Assembly: GCA_030600545.1 (NCBI GenBank)
Contig: JAUVLV010000022.1
Coordinates: 1-41,903 of the forward strand
Reading direction: 5' to 3'
DNA length: 41,903 nt
Source: Candidatus Aegiribacteria sp.
GTDB lineage: Bacteria > Fermentibacterota > Fermentibacteria > Fermentibacterales > JCC-6
In this document: piece by piece, positions 7,510 to 15,931 of the stretch
Layout: the number at the start of each line of letters is the position of its first letter
How positions within the stretch are numbered: the first letter of the stretch is position 1
Program-made: the position numbers and the translations under genes
Notes under the pieces: generated by a model
The model's input: the letters and a program-made list of their open reading frames with translations, nothing else
What the model was told of the DNA's origin: nothing
Database searches by the model: none

Positions 7510-10500
7510 ATGGACAAGATAATGATCACTATTGATGGCAACGAAGCGACTGCCCGAATGGGGCACAAGCTTAGTGAGGTAATAGCCATTTATCCGATCA
7601 CGCCCTCAAGTGGCATGGGTGAATATGCAGACGCGTGGTCATCCCAGGGGAAAACGAATATCCTGGGAACGATTCCCCTGGTTCAGGAGATGCAGAGCGA
7701 AGGTGGTGCTTCCGCAGCTGTACACGGGGCACTTCAGACCGGCGCGCTTACAACAACCTTTACCGCGTCCCAGGGCCTTCTGCTGATGATACCTTCGATG
7801 TACAAGATAGCGGCCGAGCTTACTCCTGCCGTATTTCACGTATCTGCCAGAAGTCTTGCGTGCCAGGCATTGTCAATATTCGGAGACCACAGTGACACCA
7901 TGGGAGTAAGGCAGACGGGCTTTGCCCTTCTCGCAAGCGCCTCAGTTCAGGAGGCAATGGATCTGGCGGTAATAGCCCATGCATCAACACTAAAATCAAG
8001 AATACCCTTTGTTCATTTCTTCGACGGCTTCAGAACAAGCCATGAGATCCAAAAGATAGAACTGGTGCAGGACGAGGTTTTAAAAAGCATGATCGATAAA
8101 GAGCTTGTTATTGCAACGAGGAACAGGTGCCTCGATCCGAACAATCCAGTTTTAAGGGGTACCAGCCAGAACCCGGACGTTTACTTCCAGGGCAGGGAAA
8201 CTGTCAATCCATATTACCTTGCTACTCCCGGAATAGTACAGGATTACATGGACAGGTACGCTGAACTTACCGGAAGGCACTATCATCTTTTCGATTATGT
8301 GGGCGCACCGGACGCAGATACAATAGTAATGCAGATGGCTTCAGGCTGCGAGACAGCACATGAAACCGTTGAATATCTGTGCAGCAAGGGTGAAAAGGTC
8401 GGACTTATCAAGGTTCGCCTGTATAGACCATTCCATAAGGAAGCCCTTCTCAATGCCATTCCTGATACGGTCAAGAACATCGCGGTTCTGGACAGAACCA
8501 AGGAATCCGGCGCAACTGGAGAACCTCTGTACCTCGATGTAGTTACAACGCTTGCGGAGAACGGCAGAAACGATATCAGGGTCATCGGAGGCCGATACGG
8601 ATTGTCCAGCAAGGAGTACTGTCCATCCAGAGTGAAAGCTGTGCTTGACGAGGCCAGGAAGCCACAGCCCAAGAATCATTTCACAGTCGGTATCAACGAT
8701 GATGTCACAAACACATCGATTGACATTGACCCTAAATTCGAGCTTGAGCTTCCCAATACTATCCAGGCTGTGTTCATCGGTCTGGGCTCAGATGGAACAG
8801 TGGGAGCCAATAAAAACAGCATCAAGATAATCGGAGAAGAAACGGACAATTACGCACAGGGTTACTTCGTTTACGATTCTAAAAAAGCGGGCTCCAGAAC
8901 TGTCAGTCACCTCAGATTTGGCCCCGAACCCATCAGACAAACATGTCTGATTTCGGCAGCCAATTTTGTAGGTTGCCACCAGATGATCTTCCTTGAAAAA
9001 TACGATGTTCTTGGATACGCTGCAAAGGGAGCTACTTTCCTTCTGAATTCTCCATACAGCAAAGACGAGACATGGAACATGCTTCCAAGATCCGTACAGA
9101 AATCAATGATTGAGAAAGAAATCAAATTCTATGTCATCAACGCCTACGATGTCGCAAAGGAAACTGGCATGGGCGCAAGGATAAACACTATCATGCAGAC
9201 ATGTTTCTTTGCCATTTCGGGTGTGCTTCCAAGGGACGAAGCAATTCAGAAGATTAAAGACGCCATAAAGAAAACATACGGCAGAAAAGGTGATGAAATT
9301 GTCCAGAAAAATTACAATGCTGTTGATCAGACGCTGGCCAATCTCTTTAAAGTGGACTATCCGGATAAGGTCACGAGCAGCATAATAATGCCGCCTACCG
9401 TACCGGAAGAAGCTCCGGAGTTCGTAAAACGGGTAACCGCAAAGATAATCAGAATGGATGGTGACGATGTTCCCGTTTCCGATATGCCTGCAGACGGAAG
9501 CTGGCCAACGGGAACAACTCAATGGGAAAAGCGGAACGTTGCTCTTGAAATCCCAGTATGGGATCCTGATACCTGTATTCAGTGTGGATTCTGCAGTCTT
9601 GTCTGCCCCCATGCTGCCATCAGAATGAAAGTATACGATAGCGGTCTTCTTGAAAATGCGCCTGAGACTTTCAAGTCCACTGACGCAAAAGGTCGTAAGT
9701 TCGAAGGACTGAAATTCACAATTCAGGTAGCCCCTGAGGATTGTACTGGATGCGGAACATGCGTTCATATATGTCCCGCAAAGAGTAAGACGAATCCGGA
9801 CGAGAAAGCCATCAACATGACGAATCAGCTACCGCTTAGAATGCCGGAACGGGAAAACTACAAATTCTTCCTGGATCTTCCAGACTTCGACCGTAATGAA
9901 CTGAATCCTTCATTAGTCAAGGAATCACAGCTTCTTCAGCCTTTGTTTGAGTACTCCGGTGCCTGCGCTGGGTGCGGTGAAACCGCATACGTGAAGCTTC
10001 TTACTCAGCTGTATGGAGACAGGGCGGTAATCGCCAATGCCACCGGATGCAGCTCCATTTATGGCGGAAACCTGCCTACCACACCTTACTCCAAAAACCA
10101 TGACGGCAGAGGTCCCGCCTGGAACAATAGCCTGTTTGAGGATGCAGCGGAATTCGGTTACGGATTCAGGCTGACAGCCGATAAGCATACTCAGATAGCC
10201 AGGGAACTCCTCGAAATACTGGCTTCACAGGTGGGTGAAAACCTTGCGGAAGCTATCCTGAATGCTGAACAGAATACTGAGAAAGATATTTCCGAACAGA
10301 GGGAGAGGATTTCTGAGCTTCGGAAAGCTCTGTCAAAGATTGATTCAACAGATGCAAGGATGCTGGAAAGCGTAGCCGATTACTTCGTACACAGAAGTGT
10401 CTGGACAATTGGAGGAGACGGCTGGGCGTACGATATCGGTTACGGTGGTCTTGATCACGTTCTCGCTCAGGGCAGGGATATGAACATTCTGGTTCTGGAT

Positions 10501-11043
10501 ACCGGTGTTTACTCGAATACAGGAGGACAGTGCTCCAAGGCTACACCTCTGGCGGCAGTCGCTAAATTCGCTGATTCAGGCAAGCCACAGCCCAAGAAAG
10601 ACCTGGCCATGCTTTGCATCGGATACGGAAATATCTACGTTGCCCAGGTGGCACTGGGATCAAACTACAATCAGACTGTTAAAGCCTTTACGGAAGCGGA
10701 AAGTTATAAGGGATCAAGTATCATAATAGCTTATACTCACTGTATCGCTCATGGTATCAATATGACCTGCGGCCTTGATGAACAGAAGAACGCTGTTAAT
10801 TCAGGTTTCTGGCCTCTTCTCAGGTTCGATCCCAGGAAGATTGATATCGATGGAAAACCTCTGATGCTTGACAGCAAGGATCCCTCGATCACTTTCAAGG
10901 ACTTCGCATACAATGAAGCCCGTTTCAAGAGCCTGACAAAAACCAAGCCTGAACATGCTGCAATGCTTCTGAAAAAAGCGCAGAAAGAGGTTACACGTAG
11001 ATGGAATATCTACAAGCAGATGGCTGAAATGAGCTGGAAATAG
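7510..11043 (+). CDS. nifJ: Pyruvate:ferredoxin (flavodoxin) oxidoreductase
   Basis: 1177 residues, the length of single-chain PFORs. It converts pyruvate and CoA to acetyl-CoA, CO2 and reduced ferredoxin. Domains in order: the N-terminal pyrimidine-binding domain (IYPITPSSGMGEYADAW near 27), domain II, the gamma-type domain (VFIGLGSDGTVGANK near 422), the EKR segment (QWEKRN near 672), a two-cluster ferredoxin insert (CIQCGFCSLVC near 689 and CTGCGTCVHIC near 745) and the C-terminal TPP domain (CAGCGETAY near 818, GDGWAYDIGYGG near 967). The CAGCGE cysteines belong to the proximal cluster. It is well placed to feed the Rnf complex encoded at 35744-41155. A strong hairpin follows 28 nt after the stop. 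Confidence 0.97.
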   Translation: MDKIMITIDGNEATARMGHKLSEVIAIYPITPSSGMGEYADAWSSQGKTNILGTIPLVQEMQSEGGASAAVHGALQTGALTTTFTASQGLLLMIPSMYKIAAELTPAVFHVSARSLACQALSIFGDHSDTMGVRQTGFALLASASVQEAMDLAVIAHASTLKSRIPFVHFFDGFRTSHEIQKIELVQDEVLKSMIDKELVIATRNRCLDPNNPVLRGTSQNPDVYFQGRETVNPYYLATPGIVQDYMDRYAELTGRHYHLFDYVGAPDADTIVMQMASGCETAHETVEYLCSKGEKVGLIKVRLYRPFHKEALLNAIPDTVKNIAVLDRTKESGATGEPLYLDVVTTLAENGRNDIRVIGGRYGLSSKEYCPSRVKAVLDEARKPQPKNHFTVGINDDVTNTSIDIDPKFELELPNTIQAVFIGLGSDGTVGANKNSIKIIGEETDNYAQGYFVYDSKKAGSRTVSHLRFGPEPIRQTCLISAANFVGCHQMIFLEKYDVLGYAAKGATFLLNSPYSKDETWNMLPRSVQKSMIEKEIKFYVINAYDVAKETGMGARINTIMQTCFFAISGVLPRDEAIQKIKDAIKKTYGRKGDEIVQKNYNAVDQTLANLFKVDYPDKVTSSIIMPPTVPEEAPEFVKRVTAKIIRMDGDDVPVSDMPADGSWPTGTTQWEKRNVALEIPVWDPDTCIQCGFCSLVCPHAAIRMKVYDSGLLENAPETFKSTDAKGRKFEGLKFTIQVAPEDCTGCGTCVHICPAKSKTNPDEKAINMTNQLPLRMPERENYKFFLDLPDFDRNELNPSLVKESQLLQPLFEYSGACAGCGETAYVKLLTQLYGDRAVIANATGCSSIYGGNLPTTPYSKNHDGRGPAWNNSLFEDAAEFGYGFRLTADKHTQIARELLEILASQVGENLAEAILNAEQNTEKDISEQRERISELRKALSKIDSTDARMLESVADYFVHRSVWTIGGDGWAYDIGYGGLDHVLAQGRDMNILVLDTGVYSNTGGQCSKATPLAAVAKFADSGKPQPKKDLAMLCIGYGNIYVAQVALGSNYNQTVKAFTEAESYKGSSIIIAYTHCIAHGINMTCGLDEQKNAVNSGFWPLLRFDPRKIDIDGKPLMLDSKDPSITFKDFAYNEARFKSLTKTKPEHAAMLLKKAQKEVTRRWNIYKQMAEMSWK

Positions 11044-11071
11044 TAAACTGAGATACCTGAAATAACCCAAG

Positions 11072-11097
11072 CCTTGGAACGCTTGCAGCTTCCAAGG
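11072..11097 (+). terminator. Strong stem-loop just after nifJ, possible terminator lacking a U-tract
   Basis: CCTTGGAA (11072-11079) pairs with TTCCAAGG (11090-11097), and GCT pairs with AGC inside, giving 11 base pairs with one bulged C and a TGC loop. It lies 28 nt after the nifJ stop but is followed by TCGGACTTAC rather than a T-run. The 3' arm shares its last six bases with the left inverted repeat of the transposase element, so the element may have displaced the original tail. It could also be a hairpin belonging to the element. Confidence 0.4.
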
Positions 11098-11121
11098 TCG
11101 GACTTACGTATCTTACTTATT
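11092..11121 (+). repeat. Left 30-bp inverted repeat of the transposase element
   Basis: It matches the reverse complement of 12204-12233 at 29 of 30 positions; the mismatch is the CGT versus CCT step in the middle. It contains CTTAC twice as a direct repeat. The last bases of the transposase gene, including its stop, overlap its inner end. Confidence 0.85.
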
Positions 11122-12124
11122 TTGACCGTTTAATACTTTTCATCAAAATAATGGATGAAGGGTCTAATCGCTCATTAAGAAACCGATTTACAGATGGTTC
11201 TGATATCCCCAAATATCTCGCTGCATCGGCTTGCCGAAGTCCATATACATTAATCAGTATCTTAGTGAGTATGCGCCTGACTCTTGTGGCAGTTTTTGTC
11301 CCGCCAGATTTTCTAAGAATATCTATTGAAACACCAGATATTTCTGATGCAGTAAGAATAACACTCTCGATTTCCTTATGCTCATCACTCCTATTTCTGA
11401 TTTTTATCTTTCTTACTCCATATAGTGCTCTGTAAATTGTTTTTGCATACTCTTTTGAACCAGCAATTCTTGCAGAACGTGGTGGGATAGTAACCCTATC
11501 ATTCTTTACTTCAGTAAGTCCCTTCCTATCTATAATGTATGTACCATTACTGAGTGCTGATTTGCTATTGTTAGTTCTATCGGAAAGGAAATTCATATAG
11601 TTTGATATCCATGATTGATTTCCACCTGAAAACTCCGCTTCAAGCAGTTCTGTTGACTGCCATGGGTAATTACATACACCTGTTATATTTACGTGCCCAC
11701 TTGAAATGTACTCATTCAGATTAACTAAATTCTTAACAATACCTGCTCTCAATGGATTCAGATGTATGTACCTAACCAGTTCCAGAAAGTATGCATCTTT
11801 TTCAACAAGAATAGATTTGAACCTGCTCTGAAAAACATGTCCTCGTCTCTCTGATCTTTTATTAAAATACATTGCGAATCCGGTAAGCAGTATCTGCATA
11901 CACTTTGAGAGACTGCTTTTACATGGTTCTGCCAAGAGATGAAAGTGATTACTCATAAGTACCCACGCATGAATTTTCAGATGCTCTTTTTCAACTAGTT
12001 TTTCTAACCTGCAAATGAAATCTTTCTGATTTTCCGGTAAGGAAAATATATCCCTGCCATCAACAGCTCTCGAAATCACATGATGGAAAGATCCCGGTTC
12101 ATCAATCCTGAATGTAGTTTTCAT
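11117..12124 (-). CDS. IS200-like/RAYT transposase (Y1 HUH) with DnaA-like C-terminal HTH
   Basis: 335 residues, apparently intact. The N-terminal Y1_Tnp domain (PF01797) has SFHHVISRAV at the start, the HUH metal site HFH (H60, H62) in LMSNHFHLL and the likely nucleophile Tyr119 in VRYIHLNPLRAG. GHVFQSRFKS is a hallmark of the REP-associated tyrosine transposase branch. Residues about 255-325 resemble the DnaA C-terminal helix-turn-helix (KILINVYGLRQADAARYLG, then SEPSVNRFL), an add-on seen in one RAYT subgroup and probably used for DNA recognition. Such enzymes cut and rejoin single-stranded DNA at hairpin-flanked sites. It lies directly downstream of ssrA on the same strand. No strong ribosome site was seen before the ATG. 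Confidence 0.9.
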   Translation of the reverse strand: MKTTFRIDEPGSFHHVISRAVDGRDIFSLPENQKDFICRLEKLVEKEHLKIHAWVLMSNHFHLLAEPCKSSLSKCMQILLTGFAMYFNKRSERRGHVFQSRFKSILVEKDAYFLELVRYIHLNPLRAGIVKNLVNLNEYISSGHVNITGVCNYPWQSTELLEAEFSGGNQSWISNYMNFLSDRTNNSKSALSNGTYIIDRKGLTEVKNDRVTIPPRSARIAGSKEYAKTIYRALYGVRKIKIRNRSDEHKEIESVILTASEISGVSIDILRKSGGTKTATRVRRILTKILINVYGLRQADAARYLGISEPSVNRFLNERLDPSSIILMKSIKRSK

Positions 12125-12203
12125 ATTCAGAGTTTACATATTTTCTTGATACAATGCAAGTGGATATATTACTTTATTTTATCAATGCATATAAACTGTG
12201 GTG

Positions 12204-12233
12204 AATAAGTAAGATAGGTAAGTCCGACCTTGG
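12204..12233 (-). repeat. Right 30-bp inverted repeat, starting with the ssrA CCA
   Basis: Partner of 11092-11121. Read on the minus strand it starts CCAAGGTCGG, and its first three bases are the encoded CCA of the tmRNA. The inner end lies 79 bp upstream of the transposase start. Confidence 0.85.
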
Positions 12234-12579
12234 TGGAGGCGGCGGGATTCGAACCCGCGTCCGAGGACAGGGACCTGTCGGCTCTACATGTTTAGTCCGG
12301 ATTAATGTCATTCTGCTTCGGCTCCGGTCGGCCTTGCCAGAACTAGCTCCCATTTAATCTCGCTGCTTACGTCTGGAAGCGGGGCTTCACAGCCAGCCTT
12401 CCTTCTTGCGCCCGATCCCCGGTAGGAAGACATTTCCAGGGTGGACGGCTGTTCCTGTTTGGGAACAGCGTGCCGTTATTTATGCGGCAATTATTCTATC
12501 CGCCAGTTTTACGAGGTAGCGGAAACCTCGACATGCAACCGTCAGACCACTTCTGAACCCGTCGATACCTGTCGCCCCC
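12231..12579 (-). ncRNA. ssrA: Transfer-messenger RNA
   Basis: One-piece tmRNA of about 349 nt that rescues stalled ribosomes and tags the nascent chain. The acceptor stem pairs the 5' GGGGGCG with CGCCTCC before an encoded ACCA. The 5' part has TATCGACGGGTT, and the 3' part has a T-arm-like GCGGGTTCGAATCCCGC and CTAAACATGTAGAG, as in other tmRNAs. The first pseudoknot can form from CGAGG/CCTCG with TCCGC/GCGGA. A GCCG/CGGC hairpin carries the tag stop: the codons end ATA ATT GCC GCA TAA, giving a tag ending IIAA. The resume codon is unclear because this segment is short. A later GCTGTTCC/GGAACAGC stem suits pseudoknot 2. Confidence 0.93.
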
Positions 12580-12601
12580 GTAGTCTGAATAACACAATCC
12601 A

Positions 12602-12629
12602 ATTATGGATAACATATCTAACCTGTCAA
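12602..12629 (-). promoter_or_regulatory. Promoter of ssrA
   Basis: Read on the minus strand: TTGACA (12624-12629), a 16-nt spacer, then CATAAT (12602-12607). The mature 5' end of tmRNA lies 22 nt after the -10 box, leaving a short leader for RNase P to remove. Confidence 0.65.
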
Positions 12630-12710
12630 CCCCCGGTACTTGCCAAACACACGGAATTGAGTTATTTAATTGATTCTCATTTGAATCAGTTAATACAATT
12701 AGGAGATAAA

Positions 12711-12899
12711 ATGTCCTGGAAATGTGATATCTGTGGTAAAGGACCTTCTGTTGGAAATCGAGTCAGCCATTCAACCAGACATACAAAGCACGTTTGGAAG
12801 CCGAATCTTCAAAAAGCAAGAATCCTCGTTAACGGCAAACTAAAGAAAGTCAAAGTATGCACAAGCTGTATAAAATCCGGTAGGGTCAACAAAGTATAG
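12711..12899 (+). CDS. rpmB: 50S ribosomal protein L28
   Basis: 62 residues, a normal bL28 length. It is part of the large ribosomal subunit. The sequence starts MSWKCDICGKGP and has the family's SH-STRHTKHVWKPNLQ centre and a C-terminal basic tail. Four cysteines (C5, C8, C50, C53) form the zinc-ribbon type of L28. AGGAG at 12701-12705 fixes the ATG at 12711; the frame remains open further upstream but there it runs through tmRNA and is not coding. The gene is monocistronic, divergent from ssrA, and ends at a strong terminator. Confidence 0.95.
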   Translation: MSWKCDICGKGPSVGNRVSHSTRHTKHVWKPNLQKARILVNGKLKKVKVCTSCIKSGRVNKV

Positions 12900-12917
12900 A
12901 TTAGAGCTTAATATTAA

Positions 12918-12950
12918 GAAAAACGGGAATGAATATCATTCCCGTTTTTC
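12918..12950. terminator. Bidirectional intrinsic terminator
   Basis: A 15-bp perfect stem (12918-12932 with 12936-12950) and a 3-nt loop. The core is GGGAATGA/TCATTCCC, flanked by an A-run on one side and GTTTTTC on the other, so each strand reads as a hairpin plus U-tract. It serves rpmB from the left and the radical SAM gene from the right. Confidence 0.9.
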
Positions 12951-12972
12951 TTATTGGTATAGTTATCAATAA

Positions 12973-14643
12973 TTATTCAGAGTCTTCCTCTTCCGATTCC
13001 TTTTCCAGATCCTTCAATCTGTTCTGATTAAGAGAAAAGGATGCGTGATATTCACGGGCAAGCCTTGTATGACCAAAACCCATATTAAGGAAACTCCATT
13101 CGAAAGAGGTTTCAGTATCGATATCTTCTAAAACCCATCTTATATTCAAACCGGCTTTCTTAAAAGCAGTATTCCAGCCTACACCTGAAAGTTTCTCTTC
13201 AAGAACTTTACTCGTTCTATGGTCTCCCCTTGCAAGAAGAGCCTTGATATGTGCCTCACGTGGATCTCCGAATCTTACATTAACCTTATCCATCTTACTG
13301 AACTCGGCTTCGAACCAGTCTATCCATTCCCTCAGATCAGTGGGACTGGCCATCGCAGACCATTGGAAAGCAGTCCATGGTTTCGGTATAAATGGATTGA
13401 TGCTAATTTGCATGGGCAACGGAGTTCTATTGCGAACCTCTTTTACAAAGTCAATAATAGATTCCCTATCCGCTTCAGTCTCAAAAGGTAATCCTATCAT
13501 GAAATATATTTTGATACTGGTTAATGTAGCATCTGAATGTTTCTCGACTGATTTATAAAACTGTTCGTTTTTAAGTTTCTTCCCTATTACTCTCCTTAGC
13601 GAATCCGTTCCTGTTTCCGGAGATAGAACTATGGATTTCTCGTTAAAATCCTGCAGTAACTCTTTTGAATGATTCTGATCCTCATATTTATGTGAGCAGA
13701 GCATAACCTCCAGATTTCGCTTCTTCGCCGCTTTAATGATATTTCGGAGATCGGGATGGGATCTTGGCGAACTGCCAAGTAGTACCAGTTTCTTGATATC
13801 GGGCAGATTTTCTATAACACTTTCAAGTTCTTCAAGTTTACATTCTCTATATGGAAGACTTACATATCCTGTCTGACAGAACTTGCAGTTAAAAGGACAG
13901 CCACGGGATATCTCGAGTATTGTTATGTCACTGTTAATGCAATCCGGAGAATGTATGAAAGAGGTTATTCCCATGCCATCAGAACCTGCCCACTGACGCA
14001 TAATAGAGCTGACGGTACCCGGGATATCATGCACGGAAGGTATGTACATGCCGGGAAGAGTAGCAAGCCTGCGCAGCAGTTTCCTCTTTGAAGCTCCCTG
14101 AGCTCCAAGGCTTTTAATAGTGTCCAATACTGGCCCTATTGAAGGTTCTGTCTCACCAATTATAAAGGCATCCATAAAAAGTGAGAGGGGCAAAGGATTG
14201 GCAGTAACTGATGTCCCTCCCGCAATAATCAGGGGCCATTTGCTGGTTCTATCCTCAGCTCTGAGCTTTATATCAGACAGTTTCATCATCTCCAGGATTC
14301 TCAGATAATCGTCCTCGCCGGAAGGTGTGAAAACAAGCAGGTCACACTGCTTGATCGATTTGCCTGTTTCAAGTGTTACCGTTGGATATGCGTATCTGTT
14401 TCTCCAGTGTAATTCATCCTTTTCAGGATATAATGCCCTTTCACAGCAGGTTTCCGGCCAGGAAGCAAGTTGTTTGAAAACGCTCTGGTATCTGATAGAA
14501 GACATCGTAGTACTGTATCCTTTTGGAGAAGCCAGGACTATCTCGAAAATACCCTGCCGAGAAACGGTATGGGTACAGGTTTCATTATCAATTAGCCTGC
14601 GTCGACGTTCGTCATAGTATTCGGCTGCAGGTTTTCTGCTCAT
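12973..14643 (-). CDS. B12-binding-domain radical SAM protein
   Basis: 556 residues; GGAGGG lies close before the ATG. Residues about 30-170 look like a cobalamin-binding Rossmann region: IRYQSVFKQLA, CDLLVFTPSGEDDYLRILEMM, then PLIIAGGTSVTANPLPL and AFIIGETEPS. The radical SAM core follows with CPFNCKFC (C249, C253, C256) in ISRGCPFNCKFCQTGY. The C-terminal part has no named fold that I recognise and ends in an acidic ESEEEDSE tail. Related proteins methylate unactivated carbons or do other B12-dependent chemistry, but substrates are mostly unknown and many members have lost B12 use. It lies 116 nt downstream of ftsZ and ends at a shared terminator. Confidence 0.8.
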   Translation of the reverse strand: MSRKPAAEYYDERRRRLIDNETCTHTVSRQGIFEIVLASPKGYSTTMSSIRYQSVFKQLASWPETCCERALYPEKDELHWRNRYAYPTVTLETGKSIKQCDLLVFTPSGEDDYLRILEMMKLSDIKLRAEDRTSKWPLIIAGGTSVTANPLPLSLFMDAFIIGETEPSIGPVLDTIKSLGAQGASKRKLLRRLATLPGMYIPSVHDIPGTVSSIMRQWAGSDGMGITSFIHSPDCINSDITILEISRGCPFNCKFCQTGYVSLPYRECKLEELESVIENLPDIKKLVLLGSSPRSHPDLRNIIKAAKKRNLEVMLCSHKYEDQNHSKELLQDFNEKSIVLSPETGTDSLRRVIGKKLKNEQFYKSVEKHSDATLTSIKIYFMIGLPFETEADRESIIDFVKEVRNRTPLPMQISINPFIPKPWTAFQWSAMASPTDLREWIDWFEAEFSKMDKVNVRFGDPREAHIKALLARGDHRTSKVLEEKLSGVGWNTAFKKAGLNIRWVLEDIDTETSFEWSFLNMGFGHTRLAREYHASFSLNQNRLKDLEKESEEEDSE

Positions 14644-14759
14644 ACTTATTACCCTCCATTCATAGATGCGAGTAATATATGATAATGAAACGAATATAGC
14701 TATATGATATTGCTATATACATGTTAGACTGATATTTATAGTTTTACTAACCTGCTATA

Positions 14760-15914
14760 CTATCTTCTGAAGAATAGTGGCTGTTTTTTCTTTTCTTCCT
14801 TTCCGCTGGATCTTGCGGTTCCAAGAATAAATGGTATTTTTTCCCTGTCGATATCCCTTGAGGAATTTTTGGATTTCAAACCCTCTGGCAGTCTGAGATC
14901 TACAAAATCGATTTCGGGATCTTCAACCTCACCAAAACCAGTAGCAATTACCGTAACCTTTAGCTTATCATCCATGCTCTCAACGATGCTTGTTCCCAGA
15001 GACACATCAGCCTGGGGCCCTACAGCCTTTGTCACAATTTCCACTGCTTCATGGAATTCAGCGAATTTCATGGATGAAGAAGCCTGGATACTAACCAGAA
15101 GAGATTGCGCTCCCTCTATTGATACATTCTCAAGAAGAGGATCTGATATGGCTCTGCTTGCGGCTTCGGATGCCCGATGTTCACCATTACAGCAACCTGT
15201 GCCCATCATGGCCCCTCCACCTGTTGTGATAACCTTCTTGATATCCTGGAAATCAAGATTCATAAGCCCGGGGGAGGAGATTATATTCGCGATACCTTCC
15301 ACAGCATCCTTCAGTGTCCTGTTACCTCTCTCGAGTGCATTGAAAAGTGTTTCTTCATCTCCTGCTTCACGGCGCAGACTGTCGTTAGGAATAACAATCA
15401 GTGTATCCACTTCTTTCCTGAGAGCAGATATTCCCTGCTCAGCCCTGTTCTTCTTAACGGAACCCTCAATCTCAAACGGCCTTGTAACCACGCCTACCGT
15501 AATCGCATTGAAATCCCTTGCAATTCGTGCCACAACGGGAGCTGCTCCGGTACCCGTTCCACCACCCATACCCGCCGTAATGAAAACCATACTGCAACCC
15601 TGAAGGCTTTCGATGATTTCATCCCTGCTCTCCTCGGCGGAACTCTCTCCCGTTTCGACATTTCCACCAGCTCCCAATCCTCCGGTAAGCTTGGGGCCGA
15701 GTTGCACCTTCAGATCAGGTTCACAGTTCTGAAGAGCCTGAAGATCAGTATTCATCCCGATATATTCGACGCCCACTATGTCAGCGCTCAGCATCCTGTC
15801 AATGGCGTTGCATCCGCATCCGCCAAGACCAACCACGACTATTTTAGGTTTGCCGTGGAATTCCTCGGTTACATCCACTATCTGCAGCCTGGGGCCTTCC
15901 TCCTGCGGTATCAT
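14760..15914 (-). CDS. ftsZ: Cell division protein FtsZ
   Basis: 384 residues from the ATG at 15914, which has AGAGGAGG four to five nt upstream. A GTG at 15932 overlapping the ftsA stop is an in-frame alternative adding six residues. FtsZ is the tubulin-like GTPase that forms the division ring. [15 protein letters not shown] and the tubulin signature GGGTGTGA (near 117) are present, with NTDLQAL and RPFEIEG in their usual places. The C-terminal peptide, KKQPLFFRR, is a shortened version of the usual FtsA/ZipA-binding tail. It is the last gene of the dcw cluster. No intrinsic terminator was found after it. Confidence 0.97.
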   Translation of the reverse strand: MIPQEEGPRLQIVDVTEEFHGKPKIVVVGLGGCGCNAIDRMLSADIVGVEYIGMNTDLQALQNCEPDLKVQLGPKLTGGLGAGGNVETGESSAEESRDEIIESLQGCSMVFITAGMGGGTGTGAAPVVARIARDFNAITVGVVTRPFEIEGSVKKNRAEQGISALRKEVDTLIVIPNDSLRREAGDEETLFNALERGNRTLKDAVEGIANIISSPGLMNLDFQDIKKVITTGGGAMMGTGCCNGEHRASEAASRAISDPLLENVSIEGAQSLLVSIQASSSMKFAEFHEAVEIVTKAVGPQADVSLGTSIVESMDDKLKVTVIATGFGEVEDPEIDFVDLRLPEGLKSKNSSRDIDREKIPFILGTARSSGKEEKKKQPLFFRR

Positions 15915-15931
15915 TTTCCCTCCTCTGTTCA

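Larger units (their letters stand above)
11092..12233 (-). mobile_element. RAYT/IS200-like element bounded by 30-bp inverted repeats
   Basis: A single transposase gene occupies the interval between two 30-bp inverted repeats that differ at one base. The right repeat begins with the CCA of ssrA and the left one lies within the 3' arm of the post-nifJ hairpin. No flanking target duplication is visible, as expected for HUH single-strand transposases. The interval reads more AT-rich than its neighbours, consistent with acquired DNA. The true cleavage ends are not known. Confidence 0.6.

Noticed and set aside
9103-9768. 221-residue minus-strand open frame inside nifJ
   Set aside because: It covers the iron-sulfur insert of PFOR in antisense and shows no protein-like features.
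11092-12579. tmRNA-integrated genomic island or prophage
   Set aside because: No tyrosine or serine integrase and no duplicated tmRNA 3' fragment are present; the only mobile gene is an HUH transposase.
12441-12710. N-terminal extension of rpmB giving a 152-residue protein
   Set aside because: The extension runs through the tmRNA gene on the other strand and its promoter, has no L28 similarity, and AGGAG at 12701 fixes the start at 12711.
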